From Tanytarsus gracilentus (lineage: Eukaryota > Arthropoda > Insecta > Diptera > Chironomidae), in NCBI GenBank assembly GCA_038502055.1, contig JAXRKN010000040.1, forward strand, positions 6,160,001 through 6,224,000: DNA of 64,000 nucleotides, given 5' to 3'. The notes beneath the pieces are model-generated. The model was not told where the DNA came from, made no database searches, and saw only the letters and a list, made by a program, of their open reading frames with translations. A program made the translations under genes and the position numbers. Positions 23,834-38,271 of this stretch are shown here, piece by piece; position 1 is the first letter of the stretch; each line of letters opens with the position of its first letter.

Positions 23834-26800
23834 ATGAGAAGTGTAAAATTTTCGTCGTTCGTTTTTCTTTTAATTTTATTTCTCAAAATTTTTAAGTGTC
23901 ACGGTAAGTTTAAAAAAATCTAATTATTTTATTAGATGAGTAAGAATAAAAGAATTTATGCGTTTAAAAATGTGATTCAAGAAAATATTTCAGAAGGATT
24001 CAGTGAGTCACATAGAAAAAAAATAGTTTGCGTCTTGAGTTATAAATTTCTAAGAAGGATCTAACCACTAAAATTAGTTTCATGAATCTCTCAATTCAAT
24101 CACCATTGATGAATATTTGGAAAATATTTTCTAAGCGTGTGAACAAAACTTTAAATTTTTTATAAATAATTTCATTAATGAGCTGCATAGTGATAAAGAA
24201 GAAGTGTCGCACACTCGCGCTATGTCTGTCGCGTTTATGAAGAATATTATTATAATTTTTTGTATGTCATTTTTTTGAGAAGGTCATCTATTGCATTTGA
24301 GCCATACATTCACATAAAAAATCCACTTCCAGACAGACTAAATCATTTATCATGATTTGGTGACTCGACACACTCGTCTCGTTTTCTTTCGCTGCGCTCG
24401 CGGACAAATTAGCTGATTATTTATCGAGATATTGTTTGCTGGAATTATCAGCAGAAGAAAAAAGTCAAATTTACGACGCTCGAAATAAGAGTGAGTGAGA
24501 GAGAGGGAAAGAAAAATGCATAAAGCCGAGCGATGGCAAAAAATAAGCGAATCGATTCAAGTCTGCATGTTATAGTGCTTTGCAACTCAAATATTTACCA
24601 AATGTCTACCAAAATATTTGAAAGCAAAAAAAAAATCATTTTCTTGAAGAATCAAAAAAGTGCACGAGAGGCACGAGAATGAAATTGAGCGTTTAATTTA
24701 TTTTTTGACTTAAATATTCAACTTTTATCAAAATTTTAAAAAATTTATTTTTTAAAACAAAATTATTGGTGAAAATTTCCGTTAAAAAAGAAAACTAAAT
24801 GAAAATTACGAAAGAAATGATCATAAAAACTTTTTTGAGTTTAAACCAATCAAAAGTAACTTTTTGAGCTCTCGCCAATCCCATAAGACACAGAAAATTG
24901 CGCAATAAAATCGTTATCAATATTTTTAATTACAACCTCACAGATCGCGAGAAGAAACAAACATCAATTTCATCCCTCGCACTTGATGATTTACGAGATG
25001 TTTGAATGTGCGAGAGATATTCTCATTAAATTTCACTAAAAATGCTTTTAAAGCATCGTAAAAAATTCAATTTAAATTCTGCAGACGAAAAAAAGTGACG
25101 TTTTTATTTTTTTTTCTCAACAAAAAAAGAAGAGAAAGAATAAAATATAAATATAAAAAAAATATTATTCAAGTATCATCGAATTTGCATAATTTAGCCG
25201 TCAATATTGACTGCCGATATTCTCTCTCTCTCACTACAGACAACGCTCGCGCCCGTTTGTTTTTTGTTATGCAATAATTTTCTAAAAATATTTCGCATTT
25301 TACGATGACCCACTAACCACATTAGAATGTGCTTATGTGCATGGATATAAACACATGTATACAACTCACTGCCGCCGCCTCGCTGCTGCTGGACAGATAC
25401 ACAAAAAAGAATTCGCGGAACGGTGAAAATATTTTAAACAAATCGCTTTGAGATGAGAGGAAATATTTTGTTATATTGATTGAGTGCACCCCAAGCGAGG
25501 GCTTATCGCGATCATAATCAATTATGATTAGTCCATTGATTATGTCGGCGCTAATTTGATGTGGCATGAAGTATAGAGAAAAAAAGGGAGTTTTTCTACT
25601 TTTCGAGCGTAAAATTGACCATGCAAAGTGCTTGTGTGTATATTATCCCTCAACCTCATCGCTTCGCAAAAAAACTCACTCGACCGTCTGTCGATTTGAT
25701 ATGACAATCGCAAGTCATCAGCATTGCATGTGATATTTTTTTTTCATTTCTCGAAGCAGAACACATAAAACAGTTATTATTGAAAGTGCATTCGATAGTT
25801 CAGGCTTCTCTTAATATGTCCTGGCATGTGTCAGATTTACACTGAGGCGAATGCAATCTAGCGTGCATTATGTGAGTGAATACATACGAGTCCATTGAGC
25901 GGCGAGCTGTGTATAAATTCCATTCATTCGCAACTCGCGAACACCGTGGAGTTTATTGACTTACTCGTTTCTTTCCATCTCTCTCTCACTCTCATGCTCC
26001 TCTTGGATATTTTTTTCTATTCATTCACGTTTATCTCGTGCGCGCTGTTGCACATTTCTGAATTGCATTTCTTATATTTTATACTCGCACTGCTTTATAT
26101 ATTTCGCGAGTGAGATATATATCTCATATTAATTTTCTCTTTAGAACTTAATACTCGTTGTAATGCACCTTAAGTTCGTCACTACTTTTTTTTAATGATG
26201 CACATAAACATTGATCAAGGGAGAGGAATCTTAAATTAAATTTCTTATTTAGCTTTTGTTTTTAAAAAAACATTTAAAAAAAACGTTGGTTAAATTTTTA
26301 AAAGTCAAATTTAATTTACCATCATAAGCACTTAAACTTCCAGACTTACACTCATTTTTCTCTCTTTTAAAACCTTTGCAAAATAACATGAGACAATTGG
26401 AGATATTGAGTTACAAAGAGCAAACGAGATCTAAAGTTTAGGGAAAAAATCTCTAGTCTATCAGTCTGGACACGCCTTTCGGAATAAGTTATTTGTTTTT
26501 GTTATTTTTTCGCGAGAAAACAAAAGAATGTGCATCTAAATTGAATCATGTACATATTTTTCAAAAAAAAATTACCAATTAGTTCGCAAAGTCACGTTTT
26601 TGTGTTTGTCCGTAAAAATGAAATGGGTGGAGGCAGAGCTGGCAGTAAAAGCGCTGTACATGACGATTTTTTAATCGACTTCTAATTTATTGGTTAAATG
26701 CTATTAATAACCTTTTACATCATAAATAATTATAGTCAAGGCGTTGCAATTAGCTGGATACGACATATCATTAGACTCTTAATGATTGTAAGCCGTATCA

Positions 26801-29800
26801 TGAGAATAACAAATTGCTCGTTGAGTTGTTGCGAATAGCTAACGGTGGAAAATAAATTAAGTGACAGCGTGCTCCTAAGTTTAAATGGATCGAAAAATTA
26901 TTTATGTGATAACTTGGAACTCTGGCTTTGATAGATTTTATTTATTTAAAAAATATAACGTTTAAATAAAATTTGGCGTCTTTCTCACAATTAGCAGGAA
27001 CGATCAAAAAACTTTTCGCCGCACATTTGTCGTTTCGTTTTTCCAAAGTATTATCATTATGATGACTTCCACTCACAAAAAATTACACAACATATATATA
27101 ATGTAAACGATCGAAGAAAGGTAATAAGAACAAGAAGAAGCAGCAGAAAATCATTAATGCGAATCTGTAATCGAATATTCACTTATTGCGTATTGCGGGA
27201 CGATAATGAATGTAATCAGAATATTATTGGAGACATATGCATGAGTCTCATGATTGCAGATTTCCTGTTCACAAATGATTATTTGCTTACCGCGTATACA
27301 TTTAAGTTTAATTAATTTAAGAGCGACAGCATCATGGAGAGAACGAGATCGAGAGATGATCCACGCTCAAAAATTTTAGTTTAATTAAAATTGTGGAGAT
27401 TTTTCTCTTTGAAATTTCAATTGGCGATGCATTCGATGGGAAATTAGCGAAAATGCCGTCGCTTTAATTAAAATGTGCAGCTTACATGTCTAAAAATAAT
27501 TTTTTAGTAACAAAATTTAATTGACATTAAATGAAATTTAATTAATTTATTGATCTTTTCCTTTCTCGTATTTTTTTTATGATCAGCCGGATCATGTTTC
27601 GAACTAATTGATCAAGAGGGTAAATGTAATGGTCTCGTGTCTAATGAAATGAGTAAAGAGGAATGTTGCAATGGCTTAGGAATTGCGTATGAAGAACCAA
27701 TCTCTAATGAAGCTGTTTTCATGCTCATTGCTGGAATGAAAAAAGCAAATTGTACACCATGCAAAGGTAATTTTATAGTTACATTTTTAATCGATTTATG
27801 AAATAAAAATTAAAAAATTTAGTATCAACTTGTGACACGATAAAATGTGGAAATGGCAAGAGATGTATTCTCAAGAAGGGTCAACCGAAATGCATATGTG
27901 CACCAAATTGTAAAGCAAGTGCGGCAATTAGTAAAAATCGTCGTCGAGTGGGCGGAGAAGGTGGTGGTATTGAAGTCATAAAATTGCCAGAAATGAAGAG
28001 TGTTAATCGACAATATAACGTCGTACGATCTGCGTCAGAAATGCAAAGTGATGAGCCTACACTCATAATTGCCAGCGGTCGTGGACGTAATTTGAGACAG
28101 CAAAAGTTTAACCATAGTAATGGAGATGTCGGAGTCATCAATACCGTGCGATCACTGATTTTACAGCAAAATGCTACTGATGATGTTGCGAGATCAATTG
28201 AAATGAAATTTCGAAGCGGATTTTTCAATGACATTCGTTTTTCTCCAACATATCATGATGAACTTTATTTGGGTGTTTCGGTAAGTTTTCTTTTCCCTTA
28301 ATTAGTGCCGAATAATTATTTTTTTTGTCCTCATCTCAACAGCTAAATTTTGTCCATTACAATCCCGTTTGTGGAAGCGATGGCAAAACATACAAAAATG
28401 AGTGTCAATTAAGGAAACGAGCTTGTCGACAGGAGAACAAGAAACTGGATGTGTCTCACAAGGGATTCTGTCAAAGTGAGTCTCTTTACATTTCAATTTC
28501 TTCATGACTTTTTTTTCTGAATGAAACTTTTTCGAGAGAATTTTAATTTTAATTTTTTTCAAAAAACCTGAAATAAATACTTAAAGATTTGTAAAATTGC
28601 AAGTTAAATTTTTTTGAAAGTCAGAAGTAAAATTAATTGAAAATACAAGCAATTGGTCGTCTCGCGCAAGAACAGTTGACTTTAATGAAAACGGTCAATA
28701 ATTTTGAAGAGTGTATATTTGGTCGTATATAACCTTAAAAGGTGCGAGCACACTTTACAAATCAAGAATGAAAAGTTTTCTTTTGGTTTTTGGCAATCTG
28801 TGAATTTGATGCATTTTCAAACTTTTTTCGGAGAAGTGAAATTATTATTTTTTGAATGAATCAAGCACGTGCGCTCCTTTTTCGGTCACTGACGTAGTAT
28901 TAATTAAGCAACGTTTCGTAAATTTGTAAAATCTTTTTTTTGCCGATCTCAAACTGTTAAAACTTTTCACATCAACCATCTCAATTTTTACTACCTTACA
29001 TTTAATTAAAATTTAACACGTTAATAATACAGAAAGTGGAATTATAAAAAATTAAATTTTTTGTGCAAATTACTCTCACTCTCGCGCATATTTCAACAAC
29101 TGTAATAATTGCAACCACATAATTGCGCTTGAGCTTGTAAATGAAAATTAATTACGAGCTTTTTTCTCTCTCCCTCGACAGCATCGTGCAAATTTATCAA
29201 CTGTCTCAATGGCAAACAGTGCATTGAGAGTCAGCTCATGCCCGAATGCGTGAAATGTCCCAAGTGCTCGAGGCGACAAAACCGAACAACTTCGCACGTG
29301 GACTTGAAGAAGATTGTTTGTGGAACTGACGGCGTGTCGTATCGAAGTCTCTGCGAATTGAAATCGAAATCTTGTAAAATTGGCAAAAGCGTTGGACTCG
29401 CATATCGTGGACCATGCAAAGGTAAGACTTTTTTAACTACATTTTTATTTGTCCTCTTAAATAATAATGATCTCATTATTAAAGCAACAATGTCGTTTGA
29501 TGACATTTTGGCGGTAGCATTAAATAAATTTCATTATTGATAAGACATTGACTTTTGGTGGAGATTTAAAAAAAATATTGCGAATTACAAAAGATTATGT
29601 CAATTTGTATTTCAAAGTCACAAAGTTCAAATCCGAAAACACTTAACCAAATCGTCATTTAATCTCAAATCTTAAACTATGCAGACATCATTAATTTTCT
29701 TATCTTCTCATTCGATTAATTAGACATCACATTTCTCGTCTTTCAGCCGAATATCTAATTTAAATTTGCATAAATACCTTTAAAGTCGAACCCTCCAGAC

Positions 29801-32800
29801 GAAGAACTTGCAGTCATGTGTGAGCTAAAAGATGCAATATTAATGACTTATTTTAAAAGCTCATGCGGCAATTTACGATGAACGTTGTTAAAATCGCGCA
29901 TGACAATATTTAATCTCCGTGTCTCTCTTTGCGTGAAAAGAGACGTGTTAAAAATACATAAAAGGATGTTCACTGACCCTCCCTATATAAACACTAAATA
30001 TTCGCTTGCACCTTGTGCCGATTATTTTCTCTCTTTATGCCGATTGAATATTTTATTTGCCTGCAATTACCAGAAAAAAAAGACTTATGGGAATCACTTC
30101 TTTTTTTTTATCAAATGATTAATTACAAAAATATTCATGGCAAATATATTTTTAATGATTGTGGTTCGCTTGACCGACCATTAATCGCGCTCTAAAAGCA
30201 AAAGAAAATTAAGAAAAATTGTGAGTTAATTGTTTTCATATTGATTGGCGAATGCGAAAAAAAGGCAGTCACGACAGACAGAGGCAATAATCAAATGAGA
30301 ACATTAAGAATTTCGTTGATTACAGCTGCTCGGCTCATTTTCATTTTTCAGTGTCAACCATATTTAGTTCGACATATATTTGTATTTTTCATTTTTCTTA
30401 GCATGATAGTTCTTTTTATTTATCGACCTCACGACTTATTTAATAAAAGGATTGGAAGGAAAATTATATTAAGAAGAAAAAACAAACAAATTTATTGCAC
30501 TGATATTAGGTTTCGAGCAAGAGAGCGAACGCGAGAAGCATAAAGGCAGAGGATGCAATAAAAGTGCTATAAAATGCAAATTCACTTAATTCGAATTGAA
30601 TTTTTTTCTCCTTCTCACTGAGCAGATGAGAGCAAGGGAAAAATTTTATGATTTCAAAAATTAAAAATCTTTAGATGTTTTGGAAATAAATATGAGAGCT
30701 TTGTTAAAATTTGATAAAAAAAATTTAGAAATTCACCTCTTGCAATCGTACACACGATCGACCGACATTTCCCCAATATTATTTTTGCTCTTCTTCTTTC
30801 GAGTCAAGAAAATTTACAGCGTTCATAAAATAATTCATGGAAATAAAAGGAAGACAAAAAAATTATTTTTGAGGATCGAGTTTTGCGTGAAATGAGTAAG
30901 AGCAGAAAAACAATAAAAACTCGAATAAATTACAAGTCGATACATACGCAATGCACGCAGACAATTTGCTAATTGAACGTAAATTAATGTTCGCGAGAAA
31001 GAGAGAAAATTTGCATATTTTATACCCCATGATGTTTTCTTTAAATATATGTACATTTTACACACACTGATGATGTCGCGTCTGAAGCCAGCGAAGAGTT
31101 GAGATTGATATGAAAAGTCTCGCGAGACGATTTTGTGTGGGCGAAATTTTAATAACAAGCTGAAAATTTTTTTCTCTCCTTTTTGAAGTCCAATTTGGAA
31201 AGATTACGATGCGGTGTGTTGTGAGATGTGTCGTCTGTGTTTCTTCCAAGAGTGAAGAATAAAATAAAGAAAAAGACAGACAAATTTGGGTGAATGAGGA
31301 GTAAGTTATTGCAACAATTTAAATACGTTAATGATGATTGTCGCTTCTCGTTTTTTCCACCTTTCTTGCAATCAATGAGCAATCATTAATCGAACATAGC
31401 CAAAGAAAAAAAATTGAATAAAAATTTGCGACTTTTTAAATGACATCAATTCAATAAATTATAATTTAATTTTATAGTACACATATTTTGGCATGTGCAC
31501 CAAAGTTTCTACGCTTTGCGGTACATTGAAACAAGCCGTTAAACACCTTCACTGCAATTTGCTTAAATCGCCCGTTCTCGTTCACTTTCCCACACCAAAA
31601 GCAACCCATATAAACCTCTCTCGCTTACTCATGGTGTGATCGTGCTGTGTAATTTTTTATTTTTCTTTAAGAGATTTTGCGATAAAGCAAAAAAGTGTAA
31701 CAAAATTCGAATTAATATATTTTGAATGCGTTTCTCACATATCGAGACAGAAATTTCACTTCCTCATCGCGAAACAAATAACTCAAAAACTTTCAAATAG
31801 AAATTCAAAGTTTTTGACGTCAAATTGTTCTTGCTCGAAACTGGGATTAAAAATTCTTCTCATTTCTCGCGTGATCCACAAGAGCTGTCAAACAACACTC
31901 AAGTGACTACCTCTTCAATGAGCATATTTCCTCCATACTATTCATTATTATGTTGTAATCTTTCATTTTCAAAAAAAGAAAGGTGAACATCTCTCTCTCT
32001 TTCTTGAACGGGAAACTTGTGGCCGATAAAAGCGCAAATTTTCTGTTTCTATAGCAGCTGAAAACTGAAACGAAATCACTCGCATTTATTTCATTGAGTG
32101 TGCTAAAAATTATCCTGTCATTTATCTCAGTTCTCAATTGTATAATTTTGACTCATACAATTGAAGTGAACCATCCAGCCAACTATCCATACTCAGACAG
32201 AGATCCGAAAGAAAAAAATTACACTGGTACACGTTACCAGTTGTTATAAATTTTTTATACTTCCGGCATTTCTTGTGAAATAAAAGAACATTTTTGTTGC
32301 CTCTCCTCGCCATTTCCCTTTTGGACCTTTCTCGAGACTTACTTTGAAAATGTTGAATTAAAATTCCTTTGTGCTTTTTAAAAGTACATGCTTTAGATTG
32401 TCTCAAAATTCTCTTTTAACAAAAAAAGCACCATGTCTGTAGAATGTCTATCAAGGATCACTTTGGCATGCCAACATAATGAAGAAAGCTATACATAGCA
32501 TAGCTTGTTGATGTGCTTCCGCAATGATGTTTTAAGATTTTTACTGCGACCTGTCGTCATTGTAAAATTTCATTTTGGTTAACAAAAATTATTTAGCTTT
32601 TGTAACAATTGAAAACTCCCGAAAAAGTGCCTGCATCTCTCGCTGCCAGACATTCGCCAGACATTAATGAGTGCACTCTGCCTTTTTCTCCTTTTGCTTT
32701 ATTTTCATCATTTCATTTTTGTGTTTTACAGAATATTTTTTTAACTCGAGACTCACCGCTGATTTTTAATGGCTTATGCTGAAATGATTGTCTGGATTTT

Positions 32801-34900
32801 AAAATTTTTTGAATAATTTGGAGAGGGGGTTAGCATTTTTGATAAAACTTTTGACTCACTGAACAATGTTTGGAATTTTTTGCTTACTCTTCAAAGAGCA
32901 ACTCCGTTGACATTGAAAATGAAGAAGACCAAATAAGTATAAATGAGACTTATTAATGATTGAAGCGAGACATGCGAAAAAAAAGAATTTAGTAATCGTG
33001 TCTCGACTGTCAGAAAACTGTGAAAAAATGTTCATTTATTGATGACTACATTCATGCCACTACTCTGTCATGTCAAGTTCATGCTATTTTATTTGCACAT
33101 CAAATTAGATCGATGCTGCTGTTGCTGCCTTTTTGCCATACGAGACGATCAATGTCTAACTGTGATATTTATGATATGACTCATGTCCATCAATAACATT
33201 CTTCTTTTTACTTTTATTTGACAGAGTCTTTAAGTTGCAATCACTGCACGAGGAATCAAAAATGCTTGCCGGATCTTATAACAAACAGACCTGTTTGTGT
33301 TAGCTGTAATCGGTGCCCAGTGCAGGTAATATGTAATTTCTATATAACATATTATATGCATATCATTACATTAATTTTGCTCATTTTAAATTATTTAAAT
33401 ATTTTCATGTAAATTAATTTTACGCCTAATTTACGCGCGAAGAATAATTGAATTTTATGCTAATTCCAAGCTGACGCACACCACAATTTTATTTTGTGCG
33501 AAAATTTTAAAACTCTTTTTTTAAAGTAAATTAAAATTTACATCCCTTGTCATTCGATAGTTGACCATGACATTTTTTTAAATTCATTTCTTTTAATTAT
33601 TTTTTTCTCGTCTTTCTTTTTATTATTCCTCAATTTCCTCCTTCTTAATCCCGCTAAGAATTAAGACTCGAGAAAAATAATTATAATTGCAAAAAGTGTC
33701 AAGAGAGGGAAGAGCATTAATGAAGTTGGTAATTAATTGCATCACTCATCAACGTCTTAGCGTATTTGCACATGAGTTGTCGTAAAAAATTTACACACGA
33801 CACTTGACATTTCTTCTTTCTTACTCTCTCATTCATTAAACATTTGCGCGCTTTGACATTGAACTTGATTCTGATGCTGCTGTTCCTCCCGATATATGTT
33901 TCATAAAATTCTTTCCGACAACTCAAATGACGTCTGGTGATGAATGAAAATGCAATAAAAAAAAACAGAAAAGTCAATTGCATTGGGAGAAAGATGAGTG
34001 TAAGAAAAGAATTAAAATGAAATTGTATCCGCAACATAACATTGATATTCTGAAAGATAAAGCCGGCTGTGCACACAAAAAAAATGAAAGAAGAAAAAAC
34101 TTATTAACAATTAAAACCTGTTTCGTGGATAAAAAATGGACTTGCGATTACTTAAACTCTTCTTATTTGTATTTCCGTCAATTTTAAACGGAATATCTGA
34201 AGCAATAAATCATTAAGTTTTCCATCCCTTGACTCTTTTACGAAAAAACCTTATATCCAGTGTAAATATCAGAGTTTATGACGTATTTAATGTGTTGAGG
34301 GACAGATGTTTTCTTTTCGTGAAAAATTGCACTCACTCTGTAAAAGGAAGCAGTTGAAATTATACTTATACACTGAGGTGTGTGTGTGTAATGGACTCGA
34401 GTAAAATAAATTCATCAATTCACTTTCAAATTCAGCTGAGATTCAACTGGATTTTAATTGCACACTTACATGCAGCATGCATCTGTTGCCATCAGGCAGA
34501 AAGATTTAAATCCATCCAGTTTCCTTCGCTCTCCTTTTCGTTGTGTTTTTTTAAATTGAAATCACTATCAGGTGATCAGGTGTATCACGGCAGAGCTGTG
34601 AGAGAATAAATTTTTGTAGCATTTTTTATGCACCAAAAAATGAATGATGATGTGTGCATGAAGTAAAGAATTTTTGCATACACACATAACTTTTTGAAGG
34701 TCACTACCGCATAAGTTGATGAATGAAATGCAATATCCATGGAGAATAAATTTTACTCTTTCTCATTCCAGCGATCGATATCGAGTCAAGTGTGTGGAAA
34801 CAACGGAATAACGTATCATTCGAAATGTCACTTGCTAAAGGACTCATGTAATACGGGCTTTCTTATTGGCGTACAACATGAAGGGAAATGTAGATCTTGA
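23834..34900 (+). CDS. Fs: Follistatin
   Basis: Secreted antagonist expected to bind activin/BMP-type TGF-beta ligands. Seven coding exons: 23834-23903, 27587-27766, 27823-28280, 28343-28475, 29182-29421, 33225-33325 and 34772-34900; 1311 nt, 436 residues, all phases agree. Exon 1 is a signal peptide (MRSVKFSSFVFLLILFLKIF). Exon 2 is a TB-like N-terminal domain (GSCFELIDQEGKCNG, then SKEECCNG). Three follistatin/Kazal modules follow: CDTIKCGNGKRC with Kazal PVCGSDGKTYKNEC (exons 3-4); CKFINCLNGKQC with VCGTDGVSYRSLCELK (exon 5); CNHCTRNQKC with VCGNNGITYHSKCHLL (exons 6-7). Roughly 100 residues of basic, low-complexity sequence are inserted inside the first module in exon 3, between CICAPNC and the Kazal cysteines. 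There is no acidic C-terminal tail; the protein stops soon after the last Kazal cysteine. Introns 1 and 5 are 3.7 and 3.8 kb. Confidence 0.93.
23904..27586 (+). other. Follistatin intron 1
   Basis: A 3.7 kb GT-AG intron. It contains polypurine patches (for example around 24490, GAGTGAGTGAGAGAGAG) and no ORF with a recognisable domain. Large first introns in developmental genes often hold enhancers, but no specific site can be shown here. Confidence 0.6.
29422..33224 (+). other. Follistatin intron 5
   Basis: A 3.8 kb GT-AG intron between the second and third follistatin modules. Several ORFs of 60-107 codons occur on both strands, all AT-driven and low in complexity, with no recognisable domain or splice-consistent partner. 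Confidence 0.6.
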
Positions 34901-34970
34901 TACATGTACATTCTCCTCAGAGATGAAAATCAAAATATGCACATTGGAAGTGGTAAATGATTTTAATTTT

Positions 34971-34976
34971 AATAAA
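34971..34976 (+). terminator. Polyadenylation signal of follistatin
   Basis: AATAAA 71 bp after the follistatin stop codon, the first canonical hexamer downstream on this strand. Confidence 0.5.
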
Positions 34977-37900
34977 TTTTAAGACTATAAATTTTCTTCT
35001 CATCTAGCTTGGAAGCTATCGACACCATGATTGTTGAACTGAAATTATCATTAAGGGATGCGACTTTTTTTTGTCTTCGATAAATTATGATTAAGTAACA
35101 TCGCCATTAAAAGTTAATTTAACATTCTCTTTTTTATGTTTTATTGAGCACATAAAATTATACAATTATAATCTCTCAGTGAGATCAATTTGGCGGATCT
35201 ATAAATTTTTATATAATGTATAACATTAATCGAGGTAAAGATATAACTTATTAAATTTTCAATGTTTATTGAATCAGAAGAAAACTAAATTCATCAACTT
35301 ATTTTATATTAAATAGAAAGTTCCGCAATATAAAGAAATTTTAAGAACTTCCTTAATTTAGAAAATTATATATAATTTTTTTTTTCATATGGCTGTGATT
35401 AGAATTTGTGTCTGTAGGGTTTAATAGACTTAAGTAGTAAGAAGCGTAGTCGTTCATTAATTGAAACTTTTTTTCACTGTAAATATTTATAGACACAAAC
35501 ATCATCCATCTCTACTTTTTCTAAAGTAAAAATTAAAAATAATTTCCCACTCGTCCATCAGACATCACGTCTCAATCATTAGTTGTTGATTGCAATTGCG
35601 AGAAAGATGATGATGAGCGAAGGAAGGAATAAACTAATTGTTAAGCACATTAAAAGTAATTTGCAAACTGAGAGTAGAGCAATAAATTGTAATGTAAGAG
35701 AAATTCAGTTTCTCAAACAGAAATAAACACTCTATTTACTAGAGAAAGAAAAGTTTTAATTTGATTTTTTTGTTTGTAAAAATATGACAATAAAAAGTAA
35801 ATGCACAAAAAAATTTCTTTTAAAAAAATGTTCTCTAAATAGCTCGCGAAATAATTGCATTATTCATCATCCTCTGACATGCTCCGATGATTATACTGCC
35901 CGCAAGTGAGGCGCAATTTTAATTGAATTAAATAGAGTCATTTTCAGTTAATAGATGACGGATGCAGAGCTGATAATGACGAGACCTCATCTTTCAGATG
36001 AATGAGTAGCAATAAAGTTAATTTATGTCATTAAAGTCACTGACAATGTATTATATATTTGCATAAATCCATGCAATATTAATAAGCGAACATAGCGATG
36101 GTGCTACTCCTGGTGCCGTTAATAAATTATAATAAAATAATGGTATTTTAATGGAATTTTTCATGCAGCGTGAGAAAAATATATTGCACACCTCGACTAG
36201 CCTTATCTACTTAAGTCAACATTCAATTTGTATCCGTCAACTCAATTTTTTTTTCATGCTCAACATTTTGGCGATTTATAAAGACGTTTTCGGTGATTTA
36301 TTGCCTTTCGATTCTTTTTTTTAAAATACCCATACACGATTGTTGTTGTTCAGCACTTCTGAGAGACTCCTCGTGAGTGAGCAAGCACGCGACGCAACTT
36401 TTAGCCTGAAAAGGTTTTCGTCGATATGTGAGAGGCATAAGAAGAAAAAGGCGATAAATCGAGCTTATATTTTTTTTGTTCTGAGAGATCAACAGCAGTA
36501 GTCTGCGTGGAAGAAGCAGAAGCAACAAGTCGTTATCGGAAATCAATATTTCTTCCTTCTCTCTCGCTGTATATTCTCATAATCTTTTTTTCTTTTTTTA
36601 CGACCCACGTTTTTAGGATGATCTTAGGTAGGTTGCATCATGCGAACTCACAATATTTTTATAAATGCACCTGTAAAGGAAGTAAAGTAAGAATGTGAGA
36701 AAAGAGAGAATTGACATGCGATGAAATCACTGCACTTCCAGCTGAGGACGGTTGTTAAAAAGTCAGTTTAAATAAATAAATTAATCACTTTAGAAGATGC
36801 CAAAACAAATTTCGTTTGTATCAGATTCGTATTAGTCGCGTCTTCATTCGCTGTCAAATACAATGTTTTTCACAAAAGTCAAGGGATGAGGTTTTAAAAA
36901 TTTAACATTATTAAAATATTCAACGATTTTTTTTATTGAAACGATTCACTTTCGCCATTTTAAATTTTTTCCCGTCTTTTTTCATTCATGATTCCAATTT
37001 AAATGTTGAAAATATTCATTCTTGAAAAAAAGAGGCACGGGAGTATGATTTAAGACATTTCATTGTAATGCGTAAAAATAAAAAAATATGCAGAAAAAAG
37101 AAGGCAGAGAGCAATTACATTTCAACAGAAGAAGCCAAATATGCAAAGAGTGAGTCGCACACACCGGCACGGCTACAATGTAGTTCATGAAGAGTCACTC
37201 CAAGGTCAAGGTATTTAAGAATGCCCAAAAAGAATTTGCGACGTTTCCGTAAAAATTTGCCTTCCGAGAATATATTTTTCTACATCGCATCGTTAGTTTC
37301 TTTCCTTCTTCTTTCTCGAAGTAAAAAAAATTATTCTATTTTTCGCGCGTTCTTTTCTTGATTACATAACTCATTCTCTCCATGCCTCTCATCCTCCGCA
37401 TGAATATTTTGCAACAACATTGTTGCAGGCAAGAAGTTTGTTATGCTCGAGCGAATTAGTGTGGATGGTTGTCGTGAAATGGGCATGAAATTGTTCTCGG
37501 AGCTTCTCACATAAGCACTCGAGCTTCGTGTGTTAAATCAATATGAGCCGCTTTTAAAATACAGCTGTATAGAGCGATACAAAAAAACTGTTTTCTGAGT
37601 ATTCTCATCTCGCAGACGTGCACTAGACGAAAATGATGATAATTTTTTTTTTCGGGACAAATTGTGTTATTATATAAGCAGCTTCTTCTTTCTCGCCATC
37701 GACGTCTGATCGAGTGACTAATTTACAACTAAAAGTCGGCAATTTTGTTTTGTGTGTATCGGGTAATATAAAGGAGGAGTTGCATGACAATAAAGAAGAT
37801 GATAAAAAGAGACACTATCAGGGAAATTAGCACTCTAAGTTGTTGCCTGTCTGTGGCGAATAAAGCTACCAGACCCAAAAAATGAGCGTTCTTAAAGTGT

Positions 37901-38224
37901 TGATCGAGAGGGTTAGAAACTTTTCATGAAACAGTTTTTTTTTGTACTATAATTTTACACTTGCGACTGCAATAAAAGTTCTCTTTTTTGCACCGTCCTT
38001 TGCGGTCATTTGAAAATTACACTTTCTGTGCTTCTGTTTTGCTCTCTCCTCTTGGTTTTTTTCGCTCAAATGCATTTCGCATATATGTGAGTTCGAGTTG
38101 AATGGAACAGTAATGTGTGGTAAAATGCGCGAAAAAAACGGAATTAGGTTTCACACAAGGTCGCACAAGGATGAATTTATTTTTTTCGCTTCGATTATAT
38201 CATCTTCGTCAATAAATTCTTCTT

Positions 38225-38230
38225 TTTATT
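38225..38230 (-). terminator. Polyadenylation signal of the cyclo-ligase gene
   Basis: TTTATT on the plus strand reads AATAAA on the minus strand, about 42 bp after the stop codon of the gene at 38272-39082. A second copy lies at 38176-38181. Confidence 0.5.
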
Positions 38231-38271
38231 GATTCGTCAAAATGTATTTAAAACACACAAAAAGAAGAGTT

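Larger units (their letters stand above)
34901..38271. other. Intergenic stretch between follistatin and the cyclo-ligase
   Basis: The two genes converge here, so both 3' UTRs lie in this interval: AATAAA at 34971 on the plus strand and TTTATT (AATAAA on minus) at 38225. The 3.2 kb between is AT-rich with no supported gene. Confidence 0.55.

Noticed and set aside
33717..34076. 119-codon minus-strand ORF in follistatin intron 6
   Set aside because: Low-complexity, Phe/Lys-rich translation with no domain, no splice partner and AT-driven composition.
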